Below, piece by piece: positions 1 to 9,361 of a stretch of 64,000 nt of DNA. Under the pieces are notes generated by a model. The model saw nothing but the letters and a program-made list of their open reading frames with translations, did no database searches and was not told the DNA's origin. Position numbers and translations under genes: made by a program. Positions within the stretch are counted from its first letter, which is position 1, and every line of letters begins with the position of its first letter. The stretch is from Alloalcanivorax marinus. GTDB lineage: Bacteria; Pseudomonadota; Gammaproteobacteria; Pseudomonadales; Alcanivoracaceae. The DNA is taken from the NCBI RefSeq assembly GCF_016785095.1, contig NZ_JAEKJB010000008.1, forward strand, positions 434,001 to 498,000. The letters are read 5' to 3'.

Positions 1-1
1 G

Positions 2-457
2 GCACGCTGCCTGGAAGGCTACTTCCAGCAGTCCGAACAATTGCCCACGCGACTGTGGCTGGCCGCCGGCAACGGCCGGGCGGCGGGCATGCTTCTGCAG
101 CGCCTGCCGGACCGCGCCGCCGGCAATGAGCACAACGCCGAACACTGGCGGCACCTGGAGACCCTGGCGGATACCCTGACCATGGAGGAGCTGCTGGACC
201 TGGATACCGAGACGGTATTGCGCCGGCTGTTCCATGAAACCCCACCCCGGCTGCCCACCCCACAGGGGCTGCGTTTCGGCTGCACCTGCTCCCGGGAACG
301 CACCCGCGACGCCCTGCTGTCGCTGGGCGCCGCCGAGCTTCGCCAGCTTCTCAAGGAAGATGGCGAAGCCACCCTGACCTGCGATTTCTGCCTTTCCCGG
401 GAGCACTTCGACGCCGTGGATCTGGCCGAACTGGTCCGCGAAGCGGAAACCCGATAA
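2..457 (+). CDS. hslO: Hsp33 redox chaperone, C-terminal part (5' end outside window)
   Basis: Partial gene: the reading frame is open from base 2 and ends with TAA at 455-457, giving the last 151 residues. Hsp33 is a cytosolic holdase that is switched on when oxidation releases zinc from four C-terminal cysteines. That site is visible as a CxC pair (in FGCTCSRER) followed about 30 residues later by CDFC. The upstream stretch [15 protein letters not shown] is typical of the family's core domain. The position just upstream of pckA matches a common gammaproteobacterial order. Identification is secure; only the N-terminal half is missing. Confidence 0.95.
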   Translation, partial: ARCLEGYFQQSEQLPTRLWLAAGNGRAAGMLLQRLPDRAAGNEHNAEHWRHLETLADTLTMEELLDLDTETVLRRLFHETPPRLPTPQGLRFGCTCSRERTRDALLSLGAAELRQLLKEDGEATLTCDFCLSREHFDAVDLAELVREAETR

Positions 458-484
458 CCCCGGCGGCACGGGCCCGGGGCGGCG

Positions 485-513
485 TCGCCAGCGGGCCGCT
501 TTTCTGTCATAAT
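485..513 (+). promoter_or_regulatory. Putative sigma70 promoter of pckA
   Basis: TCGCCA at 485-490 and CATAAT at 508-513 are separated by 17 bases and lie 44 bases upstream of the pckA start. The -10 matches the consensus in five of six positions and the -35 in four. This is a pattern match only. Confidence 0.35.
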
Positions 514-557
514 CGCGCGCCTGTCAGCGTAGCCAGGCGGAAAGCCCAGGAAGAACC

Positions 558-2102
558 ATGACCAATCCTATGACCTATAACGATCTCAGCCCGGCACAGC
601 TCGTTGAGCTGGCCATTCAGCGCAACGAGGGTCGCCTCTCCGATAGCGGCGCCCTGGTGGTGGAAACCGGCCACCGTACCGGCCGTTCCCCCATGGACCG
701 CTTCATCGTCGATGAGCCCAGCACCAGTGAGCACATTCACTGGGGCCCCATCAACCGCCCGTTCGAGGCGGACAAGTTCGACGCGCTGTGGGATCGGGTC
801 GCGGCCTTCGCCGCCGAGGACGACACCTTCGTCTCCCACCTGCATGTGGGCGCCGACGCCGACCATTACCTGCCGGTCAAGGTCACCGCCCAGACCGCCT
901 GGCACAATCTGTTCGCCAACACCCTGTTCATCCGCCCGGACAAGTACAACCCGCGCGCCAAGGAAGAATGGCAGATCCTGCACGCGGTGAACTTTCAGTG
1001 CGACCCGGAGCGCGACGGCACCAACTCCGACGGCTGCGTGATCTTCAACTTCGCCCAGCGCAAGATCCTGATCGCCGGCATGCGCTACGCCGGGGAGATG
1101 AAGAAGGCCATGTTCTCGGCGCAGAATTTCCTGCTGCCGGAAAAAGACGTGCTGCCAATGCACTGCTCCGCCAACGTCGGCGAGAACGGCGACGTGGCCC
1201 TGTTCTTCGGCCTGTCCGGTACCGGCAAGACCACCCTGTCCGCCGACCCGGCCCGTTACCTGATCGGTGACGACGAGCACGGCTGGGGCAAGGACGTGGT
1301 GTTCAACATCGAAGGCGGCTGCTACGCCAAGTGCATCGACCTGAGCCAGAAGAACGAGCCGATCATCTGGGACGCGATCCGCTTCGGCGCGGTGCTGGAA
1401 AACGTGATCCTCAACGAGGAAACCCGGGTGCCGGACTACAACGATGTGTCGTTGACCGAGAACACCCGCGCCGCCTATCCGCTGGAAAACGTGGAAAAGC
1501 GCGTGATCGAGAACCACGCCGGCGAACCCAAGCACGTGATCTTCCTGACCTGTGACCTGACCGGGGTGCTGCCGCCGGTATCACGGCTCACCCACGAAGG
1601 CGCCGCCTACCACTTCCTGAGCGGCTACACCGCCCTGGTGGGTTCCACCGAGGTGGGCGCCGGCAAGGGCATCAAGAGCACCTTCTCCACCTGCTTCGGC
1701 GCCCCCTTCTTCCCGCGCCGCGCCGGCGAATACGCCGAGCTGCTGATCAAGCGGGTCAAGGAATTCGGCTCCAAGGTCTACCTGGTCAACACCGGCTGGA
1801 CCGGCGGCCCCTACGGTGAAGGCGAGCGTTTCAGCATCCCCACCACCCGCGGCGTGATCGATGCCATCCTCAGCGGTGAGCTGGACGAGGCGGAAACCGA
1901 GCACCTGGACATCATCAACCTGGACGTGCCCAAAAGCGTGCCCGGCGTGGACGACAAACTGCTCCAGCCCAAGGCCACCTGGGCCAACCCGGAGAACTAC
2001 GAGGCCAGTGCCCGCGATCTGGCCCGCCAGTTCGAGGCCAACTTCGCCGAGAAGTACGCGGACGTCTCCGACGAGATCCATAACGCCGGGCCGAAGGCCT
2101 GA
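558..2102 (+). CDS. pckA: Phosphoenolpyruvate carboxykinase (ATP)
   Basis: Converts oxaloacetate and ATP to phosphoenolpyruvate, ADP and CO2, the first committed step of gluconeogenesis, in the cytosol. The 514-residue protein carries the kinase P-loop GLSGTGKTT at residues 218-226 and the family segments RSPMDRFIV and [12 protein letters not shown]. Length is close to other bacterial ATP-type enzymes of about 510-540 residues. The ATG at 558 is preceded by AGGAAG at suitable spacing. It is transcribed alone, with a strong terminator directly downstream. This fits an organism growing on fatty acids or other C2-derived carbon. Confidence 0.97.
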   Translation: MTNPMTYNDLSPAQLVELAIQRNEGRLSDSGALVVETGHRTGRSPMDRFIVDEPSTSEHIHWGPINRPFEADKFDALWDRVAAFAAEDDTFVSHLHVGADADHYLPVKVTAQTAWHNLFANTLFIRPDKYNPRAKEEWQILHAVNFQCDPERDGTNSDGCVIFNFAQRKILIAGMRYAGEMKKAMFSAQNFLLPEKDVLPMHCSANVGENGDVALFFGLSGTGKTTLSADPARYLIGDDEHGWGKDVVFNIEGGCYAKCIDLSQKNEPIIWDAIRFGAVLENVILNEETRVPDYNDVSLTENTRAAYPLENVEKRVIENHAGEPKHVIFLTCDLTGVLPPVSRLTHEGAAYHFLSGYTALVGSTEVGAGKGIKSTFSTCFGAPFFPRRAGEYAELLIKRVKEFGSKVYLVNTGWTGGPYGEGERFSIPTTRGVIDAILSGELDEAETEHLDIINLDVPKSVPGVDDKLLQPKATWANPENYEASARDLARQFEANFAEKYADVSDEIHNAGPKA

Positions 2103-2120
2103 GCCGCCGGCTCCGCCGCT

Positions 2121-2150
2121 GAAAAAGCCCGCCAACCGGCGGGCTTTTTC
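2121..2150 (+). terminator. Rho-independent terminator of pckA
   Basis: A perfect hairpin has arms at 2122-2133 and 2138-2149 with an AACC loop. The arms combine an A-run/T-run base with a GC core, and the 3' arm ends in five T. It starts 19 bases after the pckA stop. Confidence 0.9.
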
Positions 2151-2161
2151 GTTCATGGCCC

Positions 2162-2179
2162 TTTGACCCATGGGTCAAA
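2162..2179. promoter_or_regulatory. 18-bp perfect palindrome upstream of ndh (possible operator)
   Basis: The sequence TTTGACCCATGGGTCAAA is a perfect palindrome, about 83 bases before the ndh start and just after the pckA terminator. It has no T-tract or loop, so it looks like a dimeric-regulator site rather than a terminator. The cognate regulator is unknown. Confidence 0.45.
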
Positions 2180-2262
2180 AGTCGAAAAACAGTCCCAACG
2201 GACAATTTCACGCCTTTCCCCCACGGCGTTAGACTGGCCGCCGTGACGCAAGGAGTCCATTG

Positions 2263-3555
2263 ATGAGCAAACCCAAGATTGTCGTGGTCGGCGGCGGCGC
2301 CGGCGGCCTGCCACTGGTCACTCAGCTGGGCCGCAAGCTCGGCAAGTACGGCCGTGCCGACATCACCCTCGTGGACACCAGCAGCATCCATGTCTGGAAG
2401 CCGCGTTTCCACGAGGTGGCCACCGGCGCCATCGACGCGGACCTGGACGCGGTGGACTACCGCGCCCACGCACGCCTCAATCACTACCGCTTCGAGCCGG
2501 GTACCCTGACCCGGGTGGACAAGGAACGGCGCACCCTGGTGCTGGCGCCGATCACCGACGCCGACGGCGAGCAGGTGCTGCCCGAGCGGGAACTGGATTA
2601 CGACTACCTGGTGATCGCCGTGGGTAGCCAGAGCAACGATTTCGGCACCCCCGGCGTGCGCGAACACTGCCTGTTCATGGACACCCGCGCCCAGGCGGAA
2701 CGCTTCCGCGAACGCTTCATGAACACCTGCCTGCAGGCCAACTACCGCAACGACCCGGTGTCCGTGGCGATCGTCGGTGGCGGCGCCACCGGCGTCGAAC
2801 TGGCGGCGGAAATTCACCACGCGGTGGCGATGCTCAAGCTCTACGGCCACGAGCACCTGGATCGCAAGCAGCTCAACGTGACCCTGGTGGAAGCCATGCC
2901 ACGCATTCTTCCGGCGCTGTCCGAGCGAGTCTCCGCCGCCGCGCAAACCCGCCTGGAAGCCCTGGGCGTGACCGTGCGCACCAGCGTCATGGTGGCCGAA
3001 GCCAACGAGCACGCCCTGATCACCAAGGATGGCGAAACCCTGGCGGCGGACCTGATGGTCTGGGCGGCCGGCGTCAAGGCACCGGAATTTCTTGGCAAGC
3101 TGGACGGTTTCCAGGTCAACAAGATCAATCAGATCGAAGTGGAACCCACACTGCAGGCCAAGGGCAACGAGCGGGTGTTCGTGATCGGCGACTGCGCCTT
3201 CCTGAAACCGGAAGGCGCCGAGAAGCCGATTCCACCCCGGGCCCAGTCCGCCCAGCAAATGGCTCATCACACCGCCAAGAACCTGCAGCGCGTGCTGATG
3301 AACCGGGACGCCAAGCCGTTCGAATACCGCGACCACGGCTCCCTGGTGTCACTGTCCAATTACAGCTCCGTGGGCATGCTGATGGGCAACCTGAAAGGAG
3401 GCAACTTCTTCGTCGAGGGCTGGCTGGCGCGCATCATGTACGTGGGCCTGTACCGCATGCACCAGGCGGCGCTGTACGGCTGGCCGCGCACCCTGCTGCT
3501 GCTGGCCGCCGGCCGCTTCAGCAAACTGGTGCGCCCACGCCTGAAACTGCACTGA
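2263..3555 (+). CDS. ndh: Type II NADH:quinone oxidoreductase (NDH-2)
   Basis: A single-subunit, non-proton-pumping NADH dehydrogenase that passes electrons from NADH through FAD to quinone at the inner face of the membrane. The 430-residue protein has two dinucleotide-binding motifs: VVVGGGAGG near the N-terminus for FAD and VAIVGGGATGVELAAE around residue 170 for NADH. The C-terminal third contains VFVIGDCA, the usual FAD-contacting segment, and an amphipathic tail. The ATG at 2263 is chosen over TTG at 2260 because AAGGAG at 2250-2255 sits at better spacing. A palindrome upstream may regulate it. Confidence 0.93.
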   Translation: MSKPKIVVVGGGAGGLPLVTQLGRKLGKYGRADITLVDTSSIHVWKPRFHEVATGAIDADLDAVDYRAHARLNHYRFEPGTLTRVDKERRTLVLAPITDADGEQVLPERELDYDYLVIAVGSQSNDFGTPGVREHCLFMDTRAQAERFRERFMNTCLQANYRNDPVSVAIVGGGATGVELAAEIHHAVAMLKLYGHEHLDRKQLNVTLVEAMPRILPALSERVSAAAQTRLEALGVTVRTSVMVAEANEHALITKDGETLAADLMVWAAGVKAPEFLGKLDGFQVNKINQIEVEPTLQAKGNERVFVIGDCAFLKPEGAEKPIPPRAQSAQQMAHHTAKNLQRVLMNRDAKPFEYRDHGSLVSLSNYSSVGMLMGNLKGGNFFVEGWLARIMYVGLYRMHQAALYGWPRTLLLLAAGRFSKLVRPRLKLH

Positions 3556-3591
3556 CCGCCCCCGCGACGGACCGGCCAACGGAGAGCGGCG

Positions 3592-4527
3592 ATGAAAGCA
3601 GCGGTGCGTGACTGGGTTGATGTATTTCGCCAGGCGTTGCGCTTCTGGATGGACGCCAACGCCATCAGCCACGCCGGCGCGCTGGCGTTCTTCACCCTGT
3701 TTTCCATCGCCCCGGTGGTGATCCTGGCGGTACAGGTGATCAGCCTGGTGATGAGCACCGACGCCGCCATGGCCCAGATCATGACGCAACTGAACGACAC
3801 CGTTGGCCCGGAAGCGGCCCAGACCGTACGCGAGGCGGTGGAACGCAGCCGCCTGGACAGCAGCGGCATCGTGCCAACCCTGGTCGGTCTTGGCGCCATG
3901 CTGGTGGGCGCCACCACGGTGTTCGGCCAGATGCAGCGCTCGCTCAACACCATCTGGGACCTGGCGCCGCGACCATCGCGCAACACCATCCTGGCGCTGC
4001 TCAAGAGCCGGTTGATGTCACTCACGGTGGTGCTGTCCATCGGCTTCGTGTTGCTGGTATCGCTGTTTCTCAGCGTGCTGGTGCAAAGCGTGATGGTGTT
4101 CGCCCGGGACTGGCTGCCGATCCCCGCCGGCCTGGCGGTGGGCCTGGAAAGCCTGGTCTCCGTGGCGGTGATCACCCTGTTGTTCGCCACCATCTTCAAG
4201 GTGCTGCCGGACGCGGTGCTGCGCTGGCGGGACGTGCGCCTGGGCGCCTTGATCACCGCCTTGCTGTTCATCCTGGGGCGCTTCCTGATCGCCTTTTATC
4301 TGTCACACACCGCCACCGCTTCCACCTACGGCGCCGCCGGTTCCCTGGTGCTGCTGTTGCTGTGGGTCTACTACTCGTCGCTGATCCTGTTGTTCGGCGC
4401 CGCCATCACCCGCGCCCACACCGAGGCCCGGGGCGTATCGGTACGCCCCAGCGCCAGCGCGGTACGCGTTTACCGCCACTTCACCGAGACCCCGTCCGAC
4501 GACGGGCCGGCGGAACCGCCGGCCTGA
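3592..4527 (+). CDS. YihY/BrkB family inner-membrane protein
   Basis: The 311-residue protein starts with the family signature (SHAGALAFFTLFSIAPVVIL) and has about six hydrophobic segments, including LMSLTVVLSIGFVLLVSLFL and GSLVLLLLWVYYSSLILLFGAAIT. YihY/BrkB proteins (once mislabelled ribonuclease BN) are membrane proteins of uncertain transport function. The start is preceded by GGAGAG. A GC-rich self-complementary stretch at 4506-4523 lies in the last codons but lacks a T-run, so it is not called a terminator. Function beyond family assignment cannot be read from the sequence. Confidence 0.9.
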   Translation: MKAAVRDWVDVFRQALRFWMDANAISHAGALAFFTLFSIAPVVILAVQVISLVMSTDAAMAQIMTQLNDTVGPEAAQTVREAVERSRLDSSGIVPTLVGLGAMLVGATTVFGQMQRSLNTIWDLAPRPSRNTILALLKSRLMSLTVVLSIGFVLLVSLFLSVLVQSVMVFARDWLPIPAGLAVGLESLVSVAVITLLFATIFKVLPDAVLRWRDVRLGALITALLFILGRFLIAFYLSHTATASTYGAAGSLVLLLLWVYYSSLILLFGAAITRAHTEARGVSVRPSASAVRVYRHFTETPSDDGPAEPPA

Positions 4528-4602
4528 GGCGCGAGGCGCCTGTCACTACTTTCTTGGCGCTTTTGACAATGCCGGACCGTGTCGCCAATCCGCTACAGTA
4601 GG

Positions 4603-4627
4603 TATTCGATAACGACTATTCGATAAC
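4603..4627. repeat. 11-bp tandem direct repeat upstream of the SDR-GST genes
   Basis: TATTCGATAAC occurs at 4603-4613 and again at 4617-4627, ending 16 bases before the SDR start. A TTGACA-like hexamer lies at 4563-4568. The repeats could be regulator half-sites overlapping the transcription start, but no regulator gene is adjacent. Confidence 0.4.
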
Positions 4628-4643
4628 AACGGAGAAAAGCGCC

Positions 4644-5432
4644 ATGGGCGATCAAGGACTGGCCGGCAAGGCCATCGTGATTACCGGAGCGGGCTCGGGC
4701 ATCGGCCGGGTCACCGCCGAACGGTTGGCCGCCGAGGGTGCCCGCCTGATGCTCGGCGACATCGACGCCGACGCCGCCGAAGCCGCCGCCCGGGCGATCC
4801 GCGCCGGTGGCGGCGAAGCCCGCGCCCAGCGGGTGGACGTGACCCGGGACAATCAGGTGGCGGCTCTCGTGAACGCCACCGTGGACGCCTACGGCGGCCT
4901 GGACGGCGCCTTCAACAACGCCGGCATCGAGGAAGAAAACCACAAGGTGGCGGAGGTGGACGAGGCCCTGTTCGATCGGATCATGGCCATTAACGTCAAG
5001 GGCGTGTGGCTGTGCATGAAGCACCAGACCGCCGCCATGGCCGCCGACGGCGGCGGCAGTATCGTCAACACCGCCTCCGTGGCCGGGCTGGTGGGCGCGC
5101 CACGCAAGGCCGCCTACGCCGGCAGCAAACACGCCGTGGTGGGCATGACCAAGAGCGTGGCCGCCGAGTACGCCCGCCAGGGTATCCGCGTGAACACCGT
5201 CTGCCCGGGCATCATTCGCACCGCCATGATGGAGCGCGCCATCGAGCAGGCGGCCCGGGCCGGCTACGCCAGCGAGGAAAAACAGCGCCAGTTCCACGCC
5301 GCCATGCATCCCCTCGGGCGGGTCGGCGAAGCCGGCGAAGTGGCCGAGGCGGTGCGCTGGCTGCTGTCCGGCGCTTCGTCCTTCGTCACCGGCCATCAAC
5401 TGGCGGTGGACGGCGGCCTGACCGCGCTTTGA
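4644..5432 (+). CDS. SDR family NAD(P)-dependent oxidoreductase
   Basis: A classical short-chain dehydrogenase of 262 residues. It has the cofactor motif TGAGSGIG near residue 12, NNAG near residue 90, the catalytic Ser in NTASVAG, the YxxxK pair in YAGSKHA, and the C-terminal segment FVTGHQLAVDGG. Sequence style resembles glucose 1-dehydrogenase/3-ketoacyl reductase-like members, but the substrate cannot be told. The GGAGAA ribosome site precedes the ATG. The GST gene follows 34 bases downstream on the same strand, so the two probably form an operon. Confidence 0.92.
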   Translation: MGDQGLAGKAIVITGAGSGIGRVTAERLAAEGARLMLGDIDADAAEAAARAIRAGGGEARAQRVDVTRDNQVAALVNATVDAYGGLDGAFNNAGIEEENHKVAEVDEALFDRIMAINVKGVWLCMKHQTAAMAADGGGSIVNTASVAGLVGAPRKAAYAGSKHAVVGMTKSVAAEYARQGIRVNTVCPGIIRTAMMERAIEQAARAGYASEEKQRQFHAAMHPLGRVGEAGEVAEAVRWLLSGASSFVTGHQLAVDGGLTAL

Positions 5433-5466
5433 TCCAACCTACCTTTATTTTTTCGGGAGAAACCGG

Positions 5467-6126
5467 ATGCTGAAACTGCACGGCTTCGACGCCAGCAACT
5501 ATGTGAACATGGTGAAATTCGTCCTGCTGGAAAAGGGCGTGCCCTTCGAGCAGGTCACCCTCTACCCCACCCAGGACGATGCCGTGCTGGCGGTCAGCCC
5601 GATGGGCAAGGTGCCAGTGCTGGAAACCGACCAGGGTCACCTGTGCGAAACCAGTGTGATCCTGGAATACCTGGACGATACCACCGACGGCCCGGCCTTC
5701 TATCCGGCGGACCCGTTCCAGCGCGCCCGGGTCAAGGAGCTGGCCAAGCTGGTGGAACTGTACATCGAGTTACCCGCCCGCCGCTGCTATCCGGAAGTGT
5801 TCTTCGGCGGCCAGGTCAGCGACGAAACCAAGGAACAGACCCGCGAGGCCCTGCTCAAGGGCATTCGCGCCCTGAACCGGGTGGCGGACTTCTCACCCTA
5901 CCTGGCCGGTGACCTGCTCAGCGCCGCCGACGCTCTGTTCCTGTACAGCGCCGACCTGGCCCAGGCGGTGGCCGGCAAGCTGTTCGGCCTGGACCTGCTT
6001 GCCGAAGCGCCAGGCAGCGCCGACCTGCTCCAGCGCCTCAACCAGCGCGACAGCGCCAAGCAGGTGGCCGCCGAACGCGACGCCGCCATGGCGAAGTTCC
6101 TCAAATACGCTCGCGGCGGCAAATAA
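5467..6126 (+). CDS. Glutathione S-transferase family protein
   Basis: The 219-residue protein has an N-terminal thioredoxin-like domain (residues 1 to about 80) with the cis-proline segment MGKVPVLE and the glutathione-contacting CETSVILEYL, followed by an all-helical C-terminal domain. It probably conjugates or reduces small electrophiles with glutathione in the cytosol; the substrate is unknown. GGGAGAAACC precedes the start. It is probably co-transcribed with the upstream SDR gene, which suggests a shared detoxification or catabolic role. Confidence 0.9.
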   Translation: MLKLHGFDASNYVNMVKFVLLEKGVPFEQVTLYPTQDDAVLAVSPMGKVPVLETDQGHLCETSVILEYLDDTTDGPAFYPADPFQRARVKELAKLVELYIELPARRCYPEVFFGGQVSDETKEQTREALLKGIRALNRVADFSPYLAGDLLSAADALFLYSADLAQAVAGKLFGLDLLAEAPGSADLLQRLNQRDSAKQVAAERDAAMAKFLKYARGGK

Positions 6127-6197
6127 ACCACCGCCTTCACGGCGCCTCGGCGACATGGCATGCTCAATGGCCGTCTCCCCCAGCACCGGAGCCCGCC

Positions 6198-7334
6198 ATG
6201 CCGCCCCGTCTTTCTCACTCCGCCCTGGTCCTGTTTGCCGCCCTGATGGCCGGCTGCGCCGGAGCCGACGCCCCGTTGACGCCCCAGGAACGCACCGACC
6301 TCACCGCGACGCCGGTGGTGGAAGGGCTGGCCCATCCCTGGTCGCTGGCGTTTCTGTCCGACAGCGAATGGCTGATCAGCGAACGCGGCGGTACCCTGCG
6401 CCGGGTGGTCCAGGGTGAATTGCGGGACAAGCCCGTCACCGGTGTGCCGGCGGTGGTGGCCAAGGGCCAGGGCGGCCTGTTCGACGTGCTGCCCCATCCG
6501 GATTTCCAGAACAATCGGCTGGTTTACCTGAGCTACGCCAAGGCCTGCGGCGACGGCGGCGCCACCACCGCGGTGGGCCGGGGCGTGTACCACGACGGTG
6601 AACTGGTCGACTTCGAGAATCTGTTCGTGGCGGAAAGCGCCTGCACCGACACCGCCAAGCACTTTGGCGGGCGCATGGTCATCGACGACGACGGCTACCT
6701 GTTTCTCACCATCGGCGACCGGGGCCAGCGCGAGCGCGCCCAGGACAACAGCGAGCATGGCGGCAGCGTGCTGCGGTTGCACGACGACGGCCGGGTACCC
6801 GGGGACAATCCGCTGGTCGGCGACGCCAACGCCCGGCCGGAAATCTGGAGCTGGGGCCACCGCAACCCCCAGGGCCTGGCGCTGCACCCGGACACCGGCG
6901 AGCCCTGGCTCAATGAGCATGGCCCCCGTGGCGGCGACGAGATCAACCGGGTGGAAGCCGGCGTCAACTACGGCTGGCCGGTGATTACCTACGGCAAGGA
7001 ATACTATGGCCCCACTATCGGTGAGGAAAAGAAGGAAGGCTACGCCCAGCCTCTGCACTACTGGGTGCCCTCCATCGCTCCCTCGGGCCTGGCCTTCGTC
7101 ACCAGCGAGCGCTACCCGGACTGGCGCGGCGACGTGCTGTCCGGCGCGCTCAAACTCACCCACCTGAACCGGGTGCGCTTCAATGGCACCGAGGCGGTGG
7201 CGGAACTGCGCTACCTGAACAAACGGGGCGAACGCATCCGCGATGTCCGCCAGGGCCCGGACGGGCACCTCTACCTGCTAACCGACAGTCCGGACGGCGC
7301 CCTGCTGCGCCTGAATCCGCCGCTGGACGGCTAG
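6198..7334 (+). CDS. PQQ-dependent sugar dehydrogenase family lipoprotein (Asd/YliI type)
   Basis: A predicted lipoprotein of 378 residues: the signal peptide ends in the lipobox LMAGC with Cys20 as the lipidation site. The body has the six-bladed beta-propeller features of soluble aldose sugar dehydrogenases, including HPWSLAFL, GQGGLFDVLPHPDF, FGGRMVIDDDGYLFLTIGDRG and WSWGHRNPQGLALHP. Such enzymes oxidise aldoses in the periplasm using pyrroloquinoline quinone and calcium. No PQQ synthesis genes are in the window, so the cofactor would have to be made elsewhere or taken up. It appears to be transcribed alone. Confidence 0.9.
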   Translation: MPPRLSHSALVLFAALMAGCAGADAPLTPQERTDLTATPVVEGLAHPWSLAFLSDSEWLISERGGTLRRVVQGELRDKPVTGVPAVVAKGQGGLFDVLPHPDFQNNRLVYLSYAKACGDGGATTAVGRGVYHDGELVDFENLFVAESACTDTAKHFGGRMVIDDDGYLFLTIGDRGQRERAQDNSEHGGSVLRLHDDGRVPGDNPLVGDANARPEIWSWGHRNPQGLALHPDTGEPWLNEHGPRGGDEINRVEAGVNYGWPVITYGKEYYGPTIGEEKKEGYAQPLHYWVPSIAPSGLAFVTSERYPDWRGDVLSGALKLTHLNRVRFNGTEAVAELRYLNKRGERIRDVRQGPDGHLYLLTDSPDGALLRLNPPLDG

Positions 7335-7430
7335 CCCAAATAGCCCGGGCCATGTGACCGGTGTCATCAATATGAGCAACCGTTTCAGAGTGGTCTTCCG
7401 TCGCGAGTCACAATGATCGAAGCTGTGGGG

Positions 7431-8699
7431 ATGAACAATCCCCGTGCTTTTCTCGAATCCCTGTTCCACGCCGCCGTGACGGCGTCTCTTCCCGAACACT
7501 GCCTGCCGCCGCGCCTGCCCGGGCCCGCGCCAGGGCGTACCCTGGTGCTGGGCGCCGGCAAGGCCGCGGCGCACATGGCCGCGGTGCTGGAGCAACACTG
7601 GCCCGGCGACCCGGCGTGTCTCGAGGGCCTGGTGGTGACCCGCCACGGCCAGGCGGTGCCGACCCGCCACATCGAAGTGGTGGAAGCCGCCCACCCGGTG
7701 CCGGATGCCGCCGGCGAACAGGCCGCCCGGCGCATGCTGGCGCTGGCCGAAGGCCTCACCGCCGAGGACCGTGTGATCGCCCTGATCTCCGGCGGCGGCT
7801 CTTCCCTGCTGCCGTTGCCCGCCCCCGGCCTGACCCTGGCCGACAAACAGGCTCTCAGCCGGGCACTGTTGCGCAGCGGCGCCACCATCTCCGAGATGAA
7901 CACCGTTCGACGGCATCTGTCGGCGATCAAGGGCGGTCGCCTGGCCGCCGCCTGCCACCCGGCCCCGGTGCACAGCCTGCTGATCTCCGACGTGCCCGGC
8001 GATGCCCCCTGGGACATTGCCTCCGGGCCCACCGTGGCCGATCCCACCCGGCGCCAGGACGCGCTGGCCATTCTGCGTCGTTACCACATCGACACGCCGC
8101 CGTCGGTGCGCGCCCACCTGGAGCAGCCGGACAGCGAAACCGTGAAACCGGACGATGAACGCCTGGCCGGCAACACGGTAACCCTGGCGGCCAGCGCCCA
8201 GACCGCCCTGGAGGCCGCCGCCCAGGCCGCCCGGGCCGCCGGCGTCACGCCTTTGATTCTCGGCGACGGCCTGGAAGGCGAAGCCCGGGAACTGGGCCGG
8301 GTGCTGGCTGGCATCGCCGGCCAGGCACGCCGCCACGGCCAGCCGGTGGCGGCGCCCTGCGTATTGCTGAGTGGCGGCGAGACCACGGTGACGGTGCGCG
8401 GCCAGGGCGTGGGCGGGCGCAATGTGGAAGGGCTTCTGGGCTTTGGCCTGGCGCTCGGTCCCGCTCCCAACGTGCACGCCCTGTTCGCCGACACCGACGG
8501 CGTCGACGGCGGCGCCGAACTGGCCGGCGCCTGGTGGACGCCGGACACCCTGGACCGCGCCGCCGAACGCGGCCTGGATGCCCGCGCCGCCCTGGATGAC
8601 AACGACGGCCACGGGTTTTTCCAGGCCCTCGGCGACAGCCTGGACAGCGGCCCCACCGGCACCAACGTGAACGACTTCCGCGCCATCCTGATCACCTGA
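7431..8699 (+). CDS. Glycerate 2-kinase (DUF4147/MOFRL family)
   Basis: Phosphorylates D-glycerate, normally to 2-phosphoglycerate, linking glyoxylate or tartronate breakdown to glycolysis. The protein has the family motifs GAGKAAAHMA, ISGGGSSLLPLP, NTVRRHLSAIKGGRLA and the C-terminal MOFRL-domain LLSGGETTVTV ... GTNVNDFRAILI. The frame is open from an ATG at 7413, but neither start has a clear ribosome site. I prefer 7431 (422 residues) because MNNPRAFLESLF aligns with how family members begin. The family also contains hydroxypyruvate-related enzymes once called TtuD. Confidence 0.88.
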   Translation: MNNPRAFLESLFHAAVTASLPEHCLPPRLPGPAPGRTLVLGAGKAAAHMAAVLEQHWPGDPACLEGLVVTRHGQAVPTRHIEVVEAAHPVPDAAGEQAARRMLALAEGLTAEDRVIALISGGGSSLLPLPAPGLTLADKQALSRALLRSGATISEMNTVRRHLSAIKGGRLAAACHPAPVHSLLISDVPGDAPWDIASGPTVADPTRRQDALAILRRYHIDTPPSVRAHLEQPDSETVKPDDERLAGNTVTLAASAQTALEAAAQAARAAGVTPLILGDGLEGEARELGRVLAGIAGQARRHGQPVAAPCVLLSGGETTVTVRGQGVGGRNVEGLLGFGLALGPAPNVHALFADTDGVDGGAELAGAWWTPDTLDRAAERGLDARAALDDNDGHGFFQALGDSLDSGPTGTNVNDFRAILIT

Positions 8700-8782
8700 G
8701 CAGGCGCCCGGGTCAGTGACCGGCCCGGCGCCGGTCGGCTATGCTCGCCGGAGACTCAGCCACCGATATAAGGAAGCCGGTC

Positions 8783-9358
8783 ATGGCCATAATGATTCTG
8801 GGACTCGTCGTGTTCCTCGGCGTGCACTCGATTCGCATCGTCGCCGAGCCCTGGCGCCAGGCACGCATCCAGCGAATGGGTCCGATGGCCTGGAAAGGCC
8901 TGTACTCCGTGGTGGCCCTGATCGGGCTGGTGCTGGTGATCTGGGGCTACGGCCAGACCCGGCTGGACCCGGTGTGGGTATGGCAGCCACCCACCGCCCT
9001 TCGCCACCTCACCCTGTTACTGATGATTCCGGCGATGATCCTGCTGGTGGCCGCCTATGTGCCCGGCAATGCCCTCAAGGCCCGTCTCGGCCACCCCATG
9101 CTGCTGGCGGTGAAGGTGTGGGCCCTGGCCCACCTGCTGGCCAATGGCCGGCTCGGCGACATCATCCTGTTCGCGGCCTTCCTGGGCTGGGCGATCCTGG
9201 CGTTCCGCGCCGCCCGGCGCCGGGAGCCGGCCGCCGGTGGCGGCGGTCGGGGCGCCGCCACCCTGATCACCGTGGTGCTGGGCCTGGTGTTGTACGGCCT
9301 GTTCGCCGGCGTGCTGCACGCCTGGCTGATCGGCGTGCCGGTGATGCCCGGCGCCTGA
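8783..9358 (+). CDS. NnrU family membrane protein
   Basis: A 191-residue protein with about five to six membrane segments, beginning MAIMILGLVVFLGVHSIR and including KGLYSVVALIGLVLVIWGYG, the conserved NnrU core, and HPMLLAVKVWALAHLLANG. NnrU proteins are associated with nitrite/nitric oxide reduction in some bacteria, and are related to the 15-cis-zeta-carotene isomerase Z-ISO. The exact role here is unknown, and no denitrification genes are adjacent. The ATG at 8783 is chosen because AAGGAAG lies just upstream, rather than the ATG at 8741. Confidence 0.88.
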   Translation: MAIMILGLVVFLGVHSIRIVAEPWRQARIQRMGPMAWKGLYSVVALIGLVLVIWGYGQTRLDPVWVWQPPTALRHLTLLLMIPAMILLVAAYVPGNALKARLGHPMLLAVKVWALAHLLANGRLGDIILFAAFLGWAILAFRAARRREPAAGGGGRGAATLITVVLGLVLYGLFAGVLHAWLIGVPVMPGA

Positions 9359-9361
9359 CGC

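Noticed and set aside
1915..3336. 473-codon open frame antisense to ndh and the end of pckA
   Set aside because: It would run through the pckA terminator and the ndh control region and has no recognisable domain.
4506..4523. GCCGGCGG-AA-CCGCCGGC hairpin at the end of the YihY gene
   Set aside because: It is inside coding sequence, has a 2-base loop and no T-run; GC-rich codons explain it.
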